Assembly: GCF_001592205.1 (NCBI RefSeq)
Contig: NZ_BCWM01000005.1
Coordinates: forward strand, 123,239-187,238
Direction: 5' to 3'
From: Brevundimonas vesicularis NBRC 12165
GTDB lineage: Bacteria > Pseudomonadota > Alphaproteobacteria > Caulobacterales > Caulobacteraceae
DNA length: 64,000 nucleotides
Shown here: positions 55,323 through 63,306 of the stretch, one piece after another
Layout: each line of letters begins with the position of its first letter
How positions within the stretch are numbered: position 1 is the stretch's first letter
The notes under the pieces: generated by a model
Seen by the model: only the letters and a program-made list of their open reading frames with translations
Databases searched by the model: none
What the model was told of the DNA's origin: nothing
Position numbers and translations under genes: made by a program

Positions 55323-56528
55323 TCAGAAGTCCAGAGGGGCGTCCAGGTCCTGAACCTTCCACGGCAGGCCGTGCTTGTTCAGCATGTCCATGAAGGGATC
55401 GGGGTCCAGCTGCTCCATGTTGAACACGCCGTCGCCCTTCCACTGGCCCGTCACCATCAGGGCCGCGCCGATCATGGCCGGCACGCCGGTGGTGTAGCTG
55501 ACGGCCTGGTTGCCGGTCTCGGCATAGGCCTCTTCGTGGTCGCAGATGTTGTTGACGTAGACCGTCTTCTTGACCCCGTCCTTCAGGCCGGTGGCGATGA
55601 CGCCGATGTTGGTCTTGCCCTTGGTGATCGGACCCAGCGAGGCCGGCTCTGGCAGCAAGGCCTTCAGGAACTCGATCGGAATGATCTCGCGGCCCTGGAA
55701 CTGCATCGGCTCGATCGAGGTCATGCCGATGTTTTCCAGCACTTCGAGGTGCTTCAGATAGCTGTCGCCGAACGTCATCCAGAAGCGGATGCGCTTGATC
55801 TCGGGATAGAATTTCGCCAGCGATTCCAGCTCCTCATGGTACATGAGGTACATGTTCTTCTGACCCACGCCCTCGAAGTCGAAGGTCTGTTTGTGGCTCA
55901 GCGCCGGGCCTTCGACCCACTGGCCATTCTCCCAGTGACGCGAGTTCGCCGTCACTTCGCGCAGGTTGATCTCGGGGTTGAAGTTGGTCGCAAAAGGCAG
56001 GCCGGTGTCGCCGCCGTTGCAGTCCAGGATGTCCAGCGTCTCGATGGAATCCAGCAGGTGCTTCTTGATGTAGGTGGTGAAGACCGAGGTCACGCCGGGG
56101 TCGAAGCCCGAACCCAGCAGAGCCATCAGGCCGGCGTCCTTGAATCGGTCCTGATAGGCCCACTGCCACTTGTATTCGAACTTGGCCTCGTCGCGCGGCT
56201 CGTAGTTGGCGGTGTCCAGATAGTCGACGTCGGCGGCCAGGCAGGCGTCCATGATCGACAGGTCCTGATAGGGCAGGGCCAGGTTCACGACCAGTTCGGG
56301 CTGCACCTTCTGGATCAGCGCCGTGGTCGCCGCCACGTCGTCGGCGTCGATGGCCGCCGTGTCGATGTCGACGCCGAAGCGCGACTTCACGGACTGGGCG
56401 ATCGCATCGCACTTGGACTTGGTGCGGCTCGCCAGGGTGATATGCGAGAAGATGTCCGCGTTCATCGCCATCTTGTGGACGGCCACCGAACTGACGCCGC
56501 CCGCGCCGATAACCAGCACCTTGCTCAT
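55323..56528 (-). CDS. Carboxynorspermidine/carboxyspermidine dehydrogenase (saccharopine dehydrogenase family)
   Basis: The 401-aa protein starts MSKVLVIGAGGVSSVAVHKM (NADPH Rossmann motif). It contains LASRTKSKCDAIA, VVNLALPYQDL, DTANYEPRDEA and GSGFDPGVTSVFTTY. It joins aspartate semialdehyde to putrescine or diaminopropane, giving the substrate of NspC. ATG 56528 has GGAGAAGC upstream; the frame open to 56597 lacks one. The two genes form a two-gene operon. Confidence 0.93.
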   Translation of the reverse strand: MSKVLVIGAGGVSSVAVHKMAMNADIFSHITLASRTKSKCDAIAQSVKSRFGVDIDTAAIDADDVAATTALIQKVQPELVVNLALPYQDLSIMDACLAADVDYLDTANYEPRDEAKFEYKWQWAYQDRFKDAGLMALLGSGFDPGVTSVFTTYIKKHLLDSIETLDILDCNGGDTGLPFATNFNPEINLREVTANSRHWENGQWVEGPALSHKQTFDFEGVGQKNMYLMYHEELESLAKFYPEIKRIRFWMTFGDSYLKHLEVLENIGMTSIEPMQFQGREIIPIEFLKALLPEPASLGPITKGKTNIGVIATGLKDGVKKTVYVNNICDHEEAYAETGNQAVSYTTGVPAMIGAALMVTGQWKGDGVFNMEQLDPDPFMDMLNKHGLPWKVQDLDAPLDF

Positions 56529-56749
56529 CTGTGCTTCTCCCGAAGTCTGAAACCCTGGCGACAGCGCCGCCCCTATAAAGGGCGCGGCTCTTAGCACGAT
56601 GATGACAATCCGCTAAATCCCTGCGCCGATATTGGCTGTTATAGCGTGACCGGATCGCTCCGGTTGCCTTTGTAAGGTTTTTCCGCCATAAGCCGCCGCT
56701 TCCGACGCAAGTGAACCTGCGTCTCCACCGGGACGACAGCTTTTTTGTC

Positions 56750-56819
56750 GTGCTAACGCGCTCCGCGCTACTTGAGCACAGCCCATTCGGGCTCAAGTAG
56801 GCCGCAAGGCCGATAGCCC
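56750..56819. repeat. Head-to-head pair of nested-hairpin elements
   Basis: Left copy (56750-56779, minus orientation): outer stem GTGCT/AGCAC, bulge CAAGTA, inner GCGC/GCGC with a GGA loop, bulge GTT. Right copy (56789-56819, plus orientation): outer GGGCT/AGCCC, bulge CAAGTA, inner GGCC/GGCC with a GCAA loop, bulge GAT. Both are followed by an A-rich tail in their own orientation. Together they form the inverted repeat CTACTTGAGC-N13-GCTCAAGTAG. They belong to the same family as 13532-13602. Confidence 0.8.
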
Positions 56820-56834
56820 GCAAAAGAGAACGAG

Positions 56835-56872
56835 CCCGGCGAGAACCCTCCGCCGACGTGATCGTCGCCGGG
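56835..56872 (+). promoter_or_regulatory. Hairpin in the ffh leader
   Basis: CCCGGCGA (56835-56842) pairs with TCGCCGGG (56865-56872) around a 22-base loop that contains a competing CGACG/CGTCG pair. It lies about 50 bases before the ffh ATG. No T-run follows, so it is not a classic terminator; it may shape leader RNA. Confidence 0.4.
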
Positions 56873-56920
56873 GGCCGTTGTCGTATGGAGCCGTTTCACC
56901 TGCGCCACACGAGGTAGTGA

Positions 56921-58462
56921 ATGTTCGAGGCTCTGAACGAGCGGCTGACAGGCGTCTTCGACCGGATCACCGGGCGCGGCGCCCTGTCCGAAAAGGATGT
57001 CGCCGAGGCGATGCGCGAAGTGCGCGTGGCCCTGCTCGAGGCCGACGTCGCCCTTCCGGTCGTCAAGGAATTCATCGCCTTCGCCACCGAGCGCGCGACC
57101 GGCGAAGAGGTCATCCGTTCGGTCAAGCCGGCCGATCAGGTGGTCAAGATCGTCTATGACGGCCTGATCGAGATGCTGGGCGGCGAAGAGCCGGTCCCGC
57201 TGAACACCAACGCCAACCCGCCCGCCGTGGTGCTGATGGCCGGCCTTCAGGGCTCGGGCAAGACCACGACCTCGGCCAAGCTGGCGCTGCGCCTGACCAA
57301 GTTCGATCGCAAGAAGGTCATGATGGCCTCGCTGGACACGCGTCGTCCGGCCGCGATGGAGCAACTGGCCACCCTGGGCAAGCAGATCGAGGTCGCCACC
57401 CTGCCGATCGTGGCGGGCGAGAGCGCGGTCCAGATCACGCGCCGGGCGCTGCAATCGGCCAAGCTTCAGGGCTTCGACGTCCTGATCCTGGACACCGCCG
57501 GCCGCATCACCCTGGACGAAGGGCTGATGAACGAGGTGGCCGAGGTCGCCGACATCGCCAAGCCCGTCGAGACCCTGCTGGTCGCCGACAGCCTGACCGG
57601 CCAGGACGCGGTGCGCACCGCCAAGGCCTTCCACGAGCGCCTGCCCCTGACCGGCCTGGTCTTGACCCGCGCCGACGGCGACGGTCGCGGCGGCGCCATG
57701 CTGTCGATGCGCGCCGTCACCGGCCTGCCGATCAAATATCTGGGCGCCGGCGAAAAGGTCGATGCGCTGGACGTGTTCGACGCCCGTCGCGTCGCCGGCC
57801 GCATCTTGGGCCAGGGCGATATCGTCGCCCTGGTCGAAAAGGCCAGCCAGGATCTGGACCAGGCCAAGGCCGAGAAGATGGCCCGCAAACTGGCCAAGGG
57901 TCAGTTCGATCTGGATGACCTGGCCGGTCAGCTTCAGCAGATGAAGCGGATGGGCGGGCTTCAGGGCATCATGGGAATGCTGCCCGGCGTGGCCAAGATG
58001 AAGGGTCAGATGGCCGAGAGCGGCATCGACGACCGCATGATCCTGCGTCAGGAAGCCATCATCTCCTCGATGACCAAGGCCGAGCGCAAAAAGCCCGACC
58101 TACTGAACGCCTCGCGCAAGAAGCGCATCGCCGCCGGCGCCGGCGTCGATGTGCAGGACGTGAACCGGGTTCTGAAGCAGCACCGCCAGATGGCCGATGT
58201 GGTCAAGTCGATGGCGCGCGGCGGACCCAAGAAGATGCAGCAGATGGCCGCCATGCTGGGCGGCCTCGGCGGCGGCGGCGGCATGGCCGGAATGGGCGGC
58301 GGAGGCCCCGACATGGCCCGTCTCAAGGCGCTGGGCGGCGGCAAGATGGCCGAACCCTCCGCCGACGATCTGAAAGCCATCCAGGACCGGCTCGCCGGAC
58401 TGGGCGGCGGACAACGTCCGGGAGGTCTTCCTGGCCTGCCGGGCTTCCCTCCCAAGAAATAA
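56921..58462 (+). CDS. ffh: Signal recognition particle protein Ffh
   Basis: The 513-aa GTPase has an N domain (MFEALNERLTGVFDRITGRG), the G domain with GLQGSGKTTTSAKLA, DTAGRITLDEGL and TRADGDGRGGAML, and a methionine-rich M domain (QMKRMGGLQGIMGMLPG...). The tail is Gly/Met-rich with GGLGGGGGMAGMGGGG. It binds 4.5S RNA and signal sequences and hands nascent chains to FtsY. GAGG stands before the ATG. Confidence 0.97.
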   Translation: MFEALNERLTGVFDRITGRGALSEKDVAEAMREVRVALLEADVALPVVKEFIAFATERATGEEVIRSVKPADQVVKIVYDGLIEMLGGEEPVPLNTNANPPAVVLMAGLQGSGKTTTSAKLALRLTKFDRKKVMMASLDTRRPAAMEQLATLGKQIEVATLPIVAGESAVQITRRALQSAKLQGFDVLILDTAGRITLDEGLMNEVAEVADIAKPVETLLVADSLTGQDAVRTAKAFHERLPLTGLVLTRADGDGRGGAMLSMRAVTGLPIKYLGAGEKVDALDVFDARRVAGRILGQGDIVALVEKASQDLDQAKAEKMARKLAKGQFDLDDLAGQLQQMKRMGGLQGIMGMLPGVAKMKGQMAESGIDDRMILRQEAIISSMTKAERKKPDLLNASRKKRIAAGAGVDVQDVNRVLKQHRQMADVVKSMARGGPKKMQQMAAMLGGLGGGGGMAGMGGGGPDMARLKALGGGKMAEPSADDLKAIQDRLAGLGGGQRPGGLPGLPGFPPKK

Positions 58463-58486
58463 CGACTTCGTAGAAAGAGACCTGAA

Positions 58487-59038
58487 ATGCTGAAGATTCG
58501 TCTGGCCCGCGGCGGCGCCAAGAAGCGCCCCTACTACCACATCGTCATCGCCGACTCGCACTCGCCGCGCGACGGCAAGTTCATCGAGAAGGTCGGCAGC
58601 TACAACCCGATGCTGCCCAAGGACGGTGCCCAACCGCGCGTCGCCCTGAAGATCGAGCGCATCGCCGAATGGCTCGGCAAGGGCGCCCAGCCGACCGACC
58701 GCGTCGCCCGCTTCCTGTCGCAGGACGAGACCCTGGGCCAGAAGGTCAAGTGGACGCAGTCGAACAACCCGAACAAGGGCGCTCCGGGCAAGAAGGCGCA
58801 AGAGCGCGCCGCCGAACGCGCCCAGCGCGAAGCCGACCGCCTGGAAGCCGAAGCCGCCGCCAAGGTCGAGGCCGCTGAAGCCGCCGCCCGCGCCAAGGAA
58901 GAGGCCGCCGCCGCCGCCGAAGCCGCCAAGAACGCTCCCGCTGCTGAAGAAGCGCCTGCCGAAGAGGCTCCGGCCGCTGACGCCGCCGCCGAGGAAGCCC
59001 CGGCTGCTGAAGCGACCGAGGAAAAGGCCGAAGGCTAA
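58487..59038 (+). CDS. rpsP: 30S ribosomal protein S16 with long C-terminal extension
   Basis: The first 80 residues are a canonical S16 ([42 protein letters not shown]). About 100 further residues are Ala/Glu/Lys-rich ([40 protein letters not shown]), probably helical then disordered. Extended S16 is known in Caulobacterales. The start has AAAGAGA upstream; a terminator follows. Confidence 0.96.
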   Translation: MLKIRLARGGAKKRPYYHIVIADSHSPRDGKFIEKVGSYNPMLPKDGAQPRVALKIERIAEWLGKGAQPTDRVARFLSQDETLGQKVKWTQSNNPNKGAPGKKAQERAAERAQREADRLEAEAAAKVEAAEAAARAKEEAAAAAEAAKNAPAAEEAPAEEAPAADAAAEEAPAAEATEEKAEG

Positions 59039-59062
59039 GCCTTTCGGTTTGACGATGATCAG

Positions 59063-59089
59063 GGCGGCGTCTTTCGACGCCGCCTTTTT
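59063..59089 (+). terminator. Terminator between rpsP and rimM
   Basis: GGCGGCGTC-TTTC-GACGCCGCC, 9-bp stem, followed by TTTTTC. It separates rpsP from rimM, which are usually co-transcribed. Confidence 0.93.
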
Positions 59090-59107
59090 CATGGGTTAAG
59101 AACACAC

Positions 59108-59635
59108 ATGACCACGGACAGCAGATTGATCCTCGTCGGCCAGGTCGGCGGCGGCTTCGGCGTGCGGGGCGAGGTGCGGGTGACCGCCTTCACCGCCGAC
59201 CCCCTGGCCCTGACCGCCTATGGCCCTCTACTACGCGCCGATGGAACCGTGGCCTTGACCTTGACCTCGACGCGGCCCGACAAGAACGGCGTCGTCGGCC
59301 GGGCCAAGGAGATCGCCACAAAGGAACAGGCCGACACCCTGCGCGGCCTCAAACTGCACGTTCCCCGCGACCGGTTCCCCGAGCCGGACGAGGACGAATT
59401 CTACCTCGCCGACCTCTTGGGCGTTCAGGTCCGCGATACGGCGGGCGCCGTCATGGGCACGGTGAAATCGGTCCAGAACTTCGGCGCCGACGACATGCTG
59501 GAGATCGCGCCAGCCGCCGGCGGCCCGACCTGGTATCTGCCCTTCACCAAGGAAGCGACGCCGGAATTGCACTTGGCCGAGGGCTGGCTTCTGGCCGTGC
59601 CGCCGACCGAGGTGGGCGAGCGCGAGCCGGACTAG
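59108..59635 (+). CDS. rimM: 16S rRNA processing protein RimM
   Basis: The 175-aa protein has an N-terminal RimM domain (LILVGQVGGGFGVRGEVRV, AFTADPLAL) and a C-terminal PRC-barrel (DEFYLADLLGVQV, DDMLEIAPA, LPFTKEATPELHL). It assists 30S head maturation. The ATG follows the rpsP terminator by 18 bases with no Shine-Dalgarno sequence. trmD and rplS, usual downstream partners, are absent here. Confidence 0.94.
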   Translation: MTTDSRLILVGQVGGGFGVRGEVRVTAFTADPLALTAYGPLLRADGTVALTLTSTRPDKNGVVGRAKEIATKEQADTLRGLKLHVPRDRFPEPDEDEFYLADLLGVQVRDTAGAVMGTVKSVQNFGADDMLEIAPAAGGPTWYLPFTKEATPELHLAEGWLLAVPPTEVGEREPD

Positions 59636-59647
59636 GCGTCTTTCACC

Positions 59648-59821
59648 CTATGCGTCTTCAATGGGCGCGTCGCCCACGTGCTTCTTGATCGACTCGATCG
59701 CCCGTTTGGCGCCCGACTTGTCTGCGTAGCCTTCGGTCGAAAAGATGACCTCGGAATTGTATTTGAAGCGAACGCGGTATTCGCCGGCCTTGTCCTGATA
59801 GACTTCGAACTTGTGCGCCAT
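59648..59821 (-). CDS. YegP/DUF1508 family small protein
   Basis: The 57-aa protein starts MAHKFEVYQDKAGEYRVRF and ends with KRAIESIKKHVGDAP, a single DUF1508 repeat (F-E-V-Y-x-D-x-x-G-E-Y-R-x-R plus AKRAIESIKK). The family is poorly characterised, with a small alpha-beta fold. The open frame extends upstream to 59863, but the family N-terminus fixes the start at 59821. Confidence 0.88.
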   Translation of the reverse strand: MAHKFEVYQDKAGEYRVRFKYNSEVIFSTEGYADKSGAKRAIESIKKHVGDAPIEDA

Positions 59822-59980
59822 CGGGCGTTCCCCTGACTGCGACCGTCGATCGGTCACGGCCAAGCTGGCATCGCTAGCTGTACGGTTCCAGACACAAGGC
59901 CGGGATTAAATGGCGCCAGTGACTGTTGCGAAGCCTGCGGACCGCGCCAACATAAGGGCGGCAACCCGCAGAGGCCCGCC

Positions 59981-60697
59981 ATGACCGACCTGTCCGCCTT
60001 CCCGATCACGCAACGCTGGCCGGTCCAGCATCCCGACCGCATCCAGCTGTATTCCCTGCCGACGCCCAACGGCGTGAAGGTCTCGATCATGCTGGAGGAG
60101 GTCGGCCTGGCCTACGAGCCGCACCTGATCGACATCACCAAGAACGAGACCTGGGGGCCGGAGTTTTTGTCTCTGAACCCCAACGGCAAGATCCCGGCCA
60201 TCCTCGATCCGAACGGCCCCAACGGAAAGCCGCTGGCCCTATTCGAATCCGGCGCCATTCTGATCTATCTGGCGGAAAAGACCGGAAAGCTGCTCTCGGG
60301 CGACCCGGCGACCCGCTACGAGACGATCCAGTGGGTCATGTTCCAGATGGGCGCGATCGGCCCGATGTTCGGCCAGCTGGGCTTCTTCCACCGCTTCGCC
60401 GGCAAGGACTACGAGGACAAGCGCCCGCGCGACCGCTACGTCGCCGAAAGCCGCCGCCTGCTCGGCGTGCTGGAGACGCGGCTCGCCAATGACGGGGGAG
60501 AGCCCCGCGACTGGCTTGTCGGCGACTATTCCATCGCGGATGTCGCCACCCTGGGCTGGGTCCGCAACCTGATCGGCTTCTACGAAGCGGGCGAAATCGT
60601 CGGCTTCGCCGACTTCCCGCGCGTCGCCGCCTGGCTGGAGCGTGGCCTGGCGCGCCCCGCCGTCCAGCGCGGCCTCAGCATCCCGGCACGCGACTGA
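59981..60697 (+). CDS. Glutathione S-transferase family protein (Ure2p/YfcG-like)
   Basis: The 238-aa protein has an N-terminal thioredoxin-fold GST domain (IQLYSLPTPNGVKVSIMLEE, NPNGKIPAILDPNGPNGKPL, LFESGAILIYLAEKTG) and a helical C-terminal domain with a cap motif VGDYSIADVATLGWVRN. The TPNGVKV and ESGAI pattern is that of YfcG disulfide reductases. A GAGGCCC sequence precedes the ATG. Confidence 0.93.
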   Translation: MTDLSAFPITQRWPVQHPDRIQLYSLPTPNGVKVSIMLEEVGLAYEPHLIDITKNETWGPEFLSLNPNGKIPAILDPNGPNGKPLALFESGAILIYLAEKTGKLLSGDPATRYETIQWVMFQMGAIGPMFGQLGFFHRFAGKDYEDKRPRDRYVAESRRLLGVLETRLANDGGEPRDWLVGDYSIADVATLGWVRNLIGFYEAGEIVGFADFPRVAAWLERGLARPAVQRGLSIPARD

Positions 60698-60699
60698 TC

Positions 60700-60724
60700 T
60701 GAACTTCGCCCCGTCGGTCGCGTT
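60700..60724 (+). promoter_or_regulatory. Near-consensus EcfG-type promoter
   Basis: TGAAC (60700-60704), 17 bases, cGTT with GTT at 60722-60724: one mismatch (T for the first G) to GGAAC-N17-cGTT. It sits 31 bases ahead of the DUF3597 gene. The -35 mismatch makes this tentative. Confidence 0.4.
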
Positions 60725-60754
60725 GTCTGCTCACAACCAACAGGAGCGCGACCG

Positions 60755-61150
60755 ATGGGCATCTTCTCTTCGATCTGGAACAAGATCACGGGCCACAAGC
60801 CGAAGGCGGCCCCCGTTCCGCCGCCGGCCTCGACCGCTGGAATTCCGGCTCCCAACGCTGCGCCGGCCCCGACCGCCGCGCCGGCCCTGCCGCCCGTCGA
60901 TGTCGAGGCGGTGCTCAGCGATCTCGCGGCGTCCAAGGGCGGCGGCGGCAACTGGCGCACCTCGATCGTCGACCTGCTGAAGCTGCTGGACCTGGATTCC
61001 AGCCTGGCCGCCCGGAAGGAACTGGCCGAGGAACTGAACGTCCACGCTGGCGAGCACGGCTCGGCCGAACAGAATATCGCCCTGTCCAAGGCCGTCTGGA
61101 AGAAGCTGGCCGAAAACGGCGGTCACGTCCCGGCCTCGCTGCGCGACTAG
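60755..61150 (+). CDS. DUF3597 domain-containing protein
   Basis: The 131-aa protein has the N-terminal amphipathic MGIFSSIWNKITG, a Pro/Ala-rich linker (residues 15-48) and a helical C-terminal domain with NWRTSIVDLLKLLDLDSSL, ARKELAEELN and NIALSKAVWKKLAENGG. Family members occur widely in proteobacteria with unknown function. CAGGAG precedes the ATG. A near-consensus stress promoter lies upstream. Confidence 0.88.
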   Translation: MGIFSSIWNKITGHKPKAAPVPPPASTAGIPAPNAAPAPTAAPALPPVDVEAVLSDLAASKGGGGNWRTSIVDLLKLLDLDSSLAARKELAEELNVHAGEHGSAEQNIALSKAVWKKLAENGGHVPASLRD

Positions 61151-61159
61151 CCCCCTGAG

Positions 61160-61186
61160 CTGGATCAGGCCGTCGGTCTGATCCAG
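61160..61186. terminator. Hairpin between convergent DUF3597 and BenE genes
   Basis: CTGGATCAG-N9-CTGATCCAG, perfect 9-bp arms, overlapping the benE stop. It has no T-run; a bidirectional pausing or protective hairpin is possible. Confidence 0.4.
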
Positions 61187-62349
61187 CGCATCGCGGCCAG
61201 CGCCGCAAACCCAACGACCAGACCCCAGAAGGCCGATCCGACGCCGAACAGGGTCAGGCCCGAAGCCGTCGCCGCAAACGTCAGCACGGCCGCCTCGCGC
61301 GATCCGACATCCATCATCATGTTGTGCAGCGCGCCGGTCAGCGGCGCGATCAGCGCCAGCCCTGTTACTGCCGCCAGCACGGCTGGCGGCATGGCGATGA
61401 ACAGCCCGGCCAGCGGCGCGGCGAACAGAGCCACGACCAGATAAAGACCGCCGTAGATCACGCCCACGATCCAGCGCTTGGCGGGATCGGGATGGGCGTC
61501 CGGCCCGGTGCAGATCGCCGCCGTAATGGCCGCCAGATTGACCCCATGCCCGCCGAACGGCGCGATCAGCAGGCTGGCGACGCCGGTCGACAAGATTAAC
61601 CGGTTTGCGGGCGGCGGATAGCCGGCGCTCTGCAGCACCACCAGCCCGGGCAGGTTCTGCGCCGCCAGCGTCACCAGAAACAACGGAAAGCCTAGGCTGA
61701 CCGCCGCCTTCCAATCGAAGACGGGCGCGACCGGCTCCAGATGGCCGAACAGGCCGGTCCCGGCGGGCAGGGCCAACTGCCCCCGCATCGCCAGCACCGC
61801 AAAAGCCGCCGCCAGCACGCCGGGCAAGGCCCAGGTCGGCCACAGCCGTCTGAAGATCAGGAACACCGCGATCAGCCCGATGACGAGGGCCGTCTCTTCC
61901 GGCACGACCTTGAACAGTCTCAGCACGAAGGGCAGCAGCACCCCCGCCAGCATGGCCGAGGCGATGGCCGCCGGTACCCGCGCCGCCAGCCCTCCCAGCG
62001 CCGGGATCAGGCCGGTCAGGATCATCAGCAGGGCGGCGAAGACGAAGGCGCCGATCGCCGTCGGCCAGGACAGCCCCAGGGTCGAGGCCGCCAGCAGGGC
62101 CGCCCCCGGCGTGGACCAGGCCAAAACGATGGGAATTTTCAGCCGCCAGCTCAGCAAGGCGCCAGGCGCCCCGATGCCCAGGCACAGGGCGGTAACCATT
62201 GACCCGATCTGGCCCGCGTCCGCGCCCAAGGCTTGGCCCGCCTGAACGACCAAGGCGACCGTCCCGCCAAACCCGATCACCGTCGCCACGGCGGCGGACG
62301 AAAAGGCCGAGGCGGACAGGGTGCGCATGGAAAAGGCCGGAGCAGTCAT
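61165..62349 (-). CDS. BenE-family benzoate/H+ symporter-like membrane protein
   Basis: The 394-aa protein has about 12 hydrophobic helices. It has the family blocks VLAWSTPGAALLAAST and the PFGGHGVNLAAITAAICTGP segment, which is diagnostic of BenE. No benzoate degradation genes are nearby, so the substrate is uncertain; BenE-like proteins are related to purine and sulfate permeases. It ends 14 bases from the convergent DUF3597 stop. Confidence 0.9.
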   Translation of the reverse strand: MTAPAFSMRTLSASAFSSAAVATVIGFGGTVALVVQAGQALGADAGQIGSMVTALCLGIGAPGALLSWRLKIPIVLAWSTPGAALLAASTLGLSWPTAIGAFVFAALLMILTGLIPALGGLAARVPAAIASAMLAGVLLPFVLRLFKVVPEETALVIGLIAVFLIFRRLWPTWALPGVLAAAFAVLAMRGQLALPAGTGLFGHLEPVAPVFDWKAAVSLGFPLFLVTLAAQNLPGLVVLQSAGYPPPANRLILSTGVASLLIAPFGGHGVNLAAITAAICTGPDAHPDPAKRWIVGVIYGGLYLVVALFAAPLAGLFIAMPPAVLAAVTGLALIAPLTGALHNMMMDVGSREAAVLTFAATASGLTLFGVGSAFWGLVVGFAALAAMRWIRPTA

Positions 62350-62407
62350 GCCCCGGCCTTAAACCGTCGTCTTGGATGGCGGAAGGCTGGGATCCAGCCC
62401 TCCTTGA

Positions 62408-63229
62408 TCAGCCCTCGATGTCTTCCGGCAGGCCCACGGCATGGAAGCCGGCATCGACGTGGACGACTTCGCCCGTGGTCGAACGGCCCAGGTCCGAACA
62501 CAGCCACAGGGCCGCGCCCGCGACGCCCTCCATCGAGGTCTCTTCCTTGATCAGCGAGAACTGCGCCGACTTGGAGTGCAGGCCGCGCCCGCCCGAGATG
62601 CCGGCCAGCGACAGGGTGCGCATGGCCCCGGCCGAGATGGCGTTGACGCGGATGTTCTTGGGACCCAGGTCACGCGCGATATAGCGGGTCGCGGCTTCCA
62701 GTGCGGCCTTGGCGACGCCCATGGTGTTGTAGTTTGGAATGACCCGCTCGGACCCCAGATAGGTGAGGGTGATCAGGCTGCCGCCGTTCGGCATCAGCTT
62801 GGCCGCGCGCTTTGACACGTCCACGAAGCTAAAGGCCGAGATGTTCATGGCCAGAAGGAAGCTGTCGCGCGTGGTGTTGTCGACGAAGCTGCCCTTCAAC
62901 TCGTCCTTGTTGGCGAACGCCACCGAATGGACGACGAAGTCGATCGTGCCGAAGGTCTTTTCCAGTTCGGCGAAGGCCGCATCCATCGAGGCGTCGTCGG
63001 TGACGTCGGCCGGGATCAGCAGCTTTGCGCCGACGCTTTCCGCCAGCGGACGCACGCGGCGCTCCAGGCTCTCGCCCAGATAGGTGAAGGCCAGCTCGGC
63101 GCCCTGGGCGGCCAGCTGCGAGGCGATGCCCCAGGCGATGGAGCTGGAGTTCGCCACGCCCATGATCAGGCCCTTCTTGCCCTTCATGAGGTCGCCGGTC
63201 GGCATGTCCCAGCCTTCGGAAGTCGCCAT
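62408..63229 (-). CDS. fabI: Enoyl-[acyl-carrier-protein] reductase (NADH) FabI
   Basis: The 273-aa SDR-type reductase has KKGLIMGVANSSSIAWGIA (nucleotide binding), VVHSVAFANKDELKG, the catalytic Tyr and Lys in PNYNTMGVAKAALEA and ISAGAMRTLSLAGI. It performs the last reduction of fatty-acid elongation and is the usual triclosan target. The N-terminal nine residues before the MPTGDLMKGK segment are an extension. Confidence 0.95.
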   Translation of the reverse strand: MATSEGWDMPTGDLMKGKKGLIMGVANSSSIAWGIASQLAAQGAELAFTYLGESLERRVRPLAESVGAKLLIPADVTDDASMDAAFAELEKTFGTIDFVVHSVAFANKDELKGSFVDNTTRDSFLLAMNISAFSFVDVSKRAAKLMPNGGSLITLTYLGSERVIPNYNTMGVAKAALEAATRYIARDLGPKNIRVNAISAGAMRTLSLAGISGGRGLHSKSAQFSLIKEETSMEGVAGAALWLCSDLGRSTTGEVVHVDAGFHAVGLPEDIEG

Positions 63230-63306
63230 GGTTCGTCTCCTGATGATTTGCGCGGAGGGTTAGCAGGGGCGGGCGTAAACCGGAACCCCCGCCGCCTTCC
63301 CTTGGG

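Larger units (their letters stand above)
56529..56920. other. Structured non-coding region upstream of ffh
   Basis: About 390 bases carry no credible gene. They hold a small hairpin CCGGA-TCGC-TCCGG (around 56650), a T-run (56741-56746), two nested-hairpin repeats (56750-56819), a long inverted repeat (56835-56872) and the ffh ribosome site GAGG just before 56921. No 4.5S RNA signature (GGAAGGAAGCA-type loop) and no tRNA were found. Confidence 0.7.

Noticed and set aside
56529..56920. 4.5S (SRP) RNA or another known RNA upstream of ffh
   Set aside because: No conserved SRP tetraloop or asymmetric-loop sequence is present. The structure is accounted for by the two repeat elements and one hairpin.
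59808..59831. GGAAC-N16-GTT match on the minus strand at the YegP-like gene
   Set aside because: The start codon (59821) lies between the two boxes, so the transcript would begin inside the gene. It is treated as a chance match.
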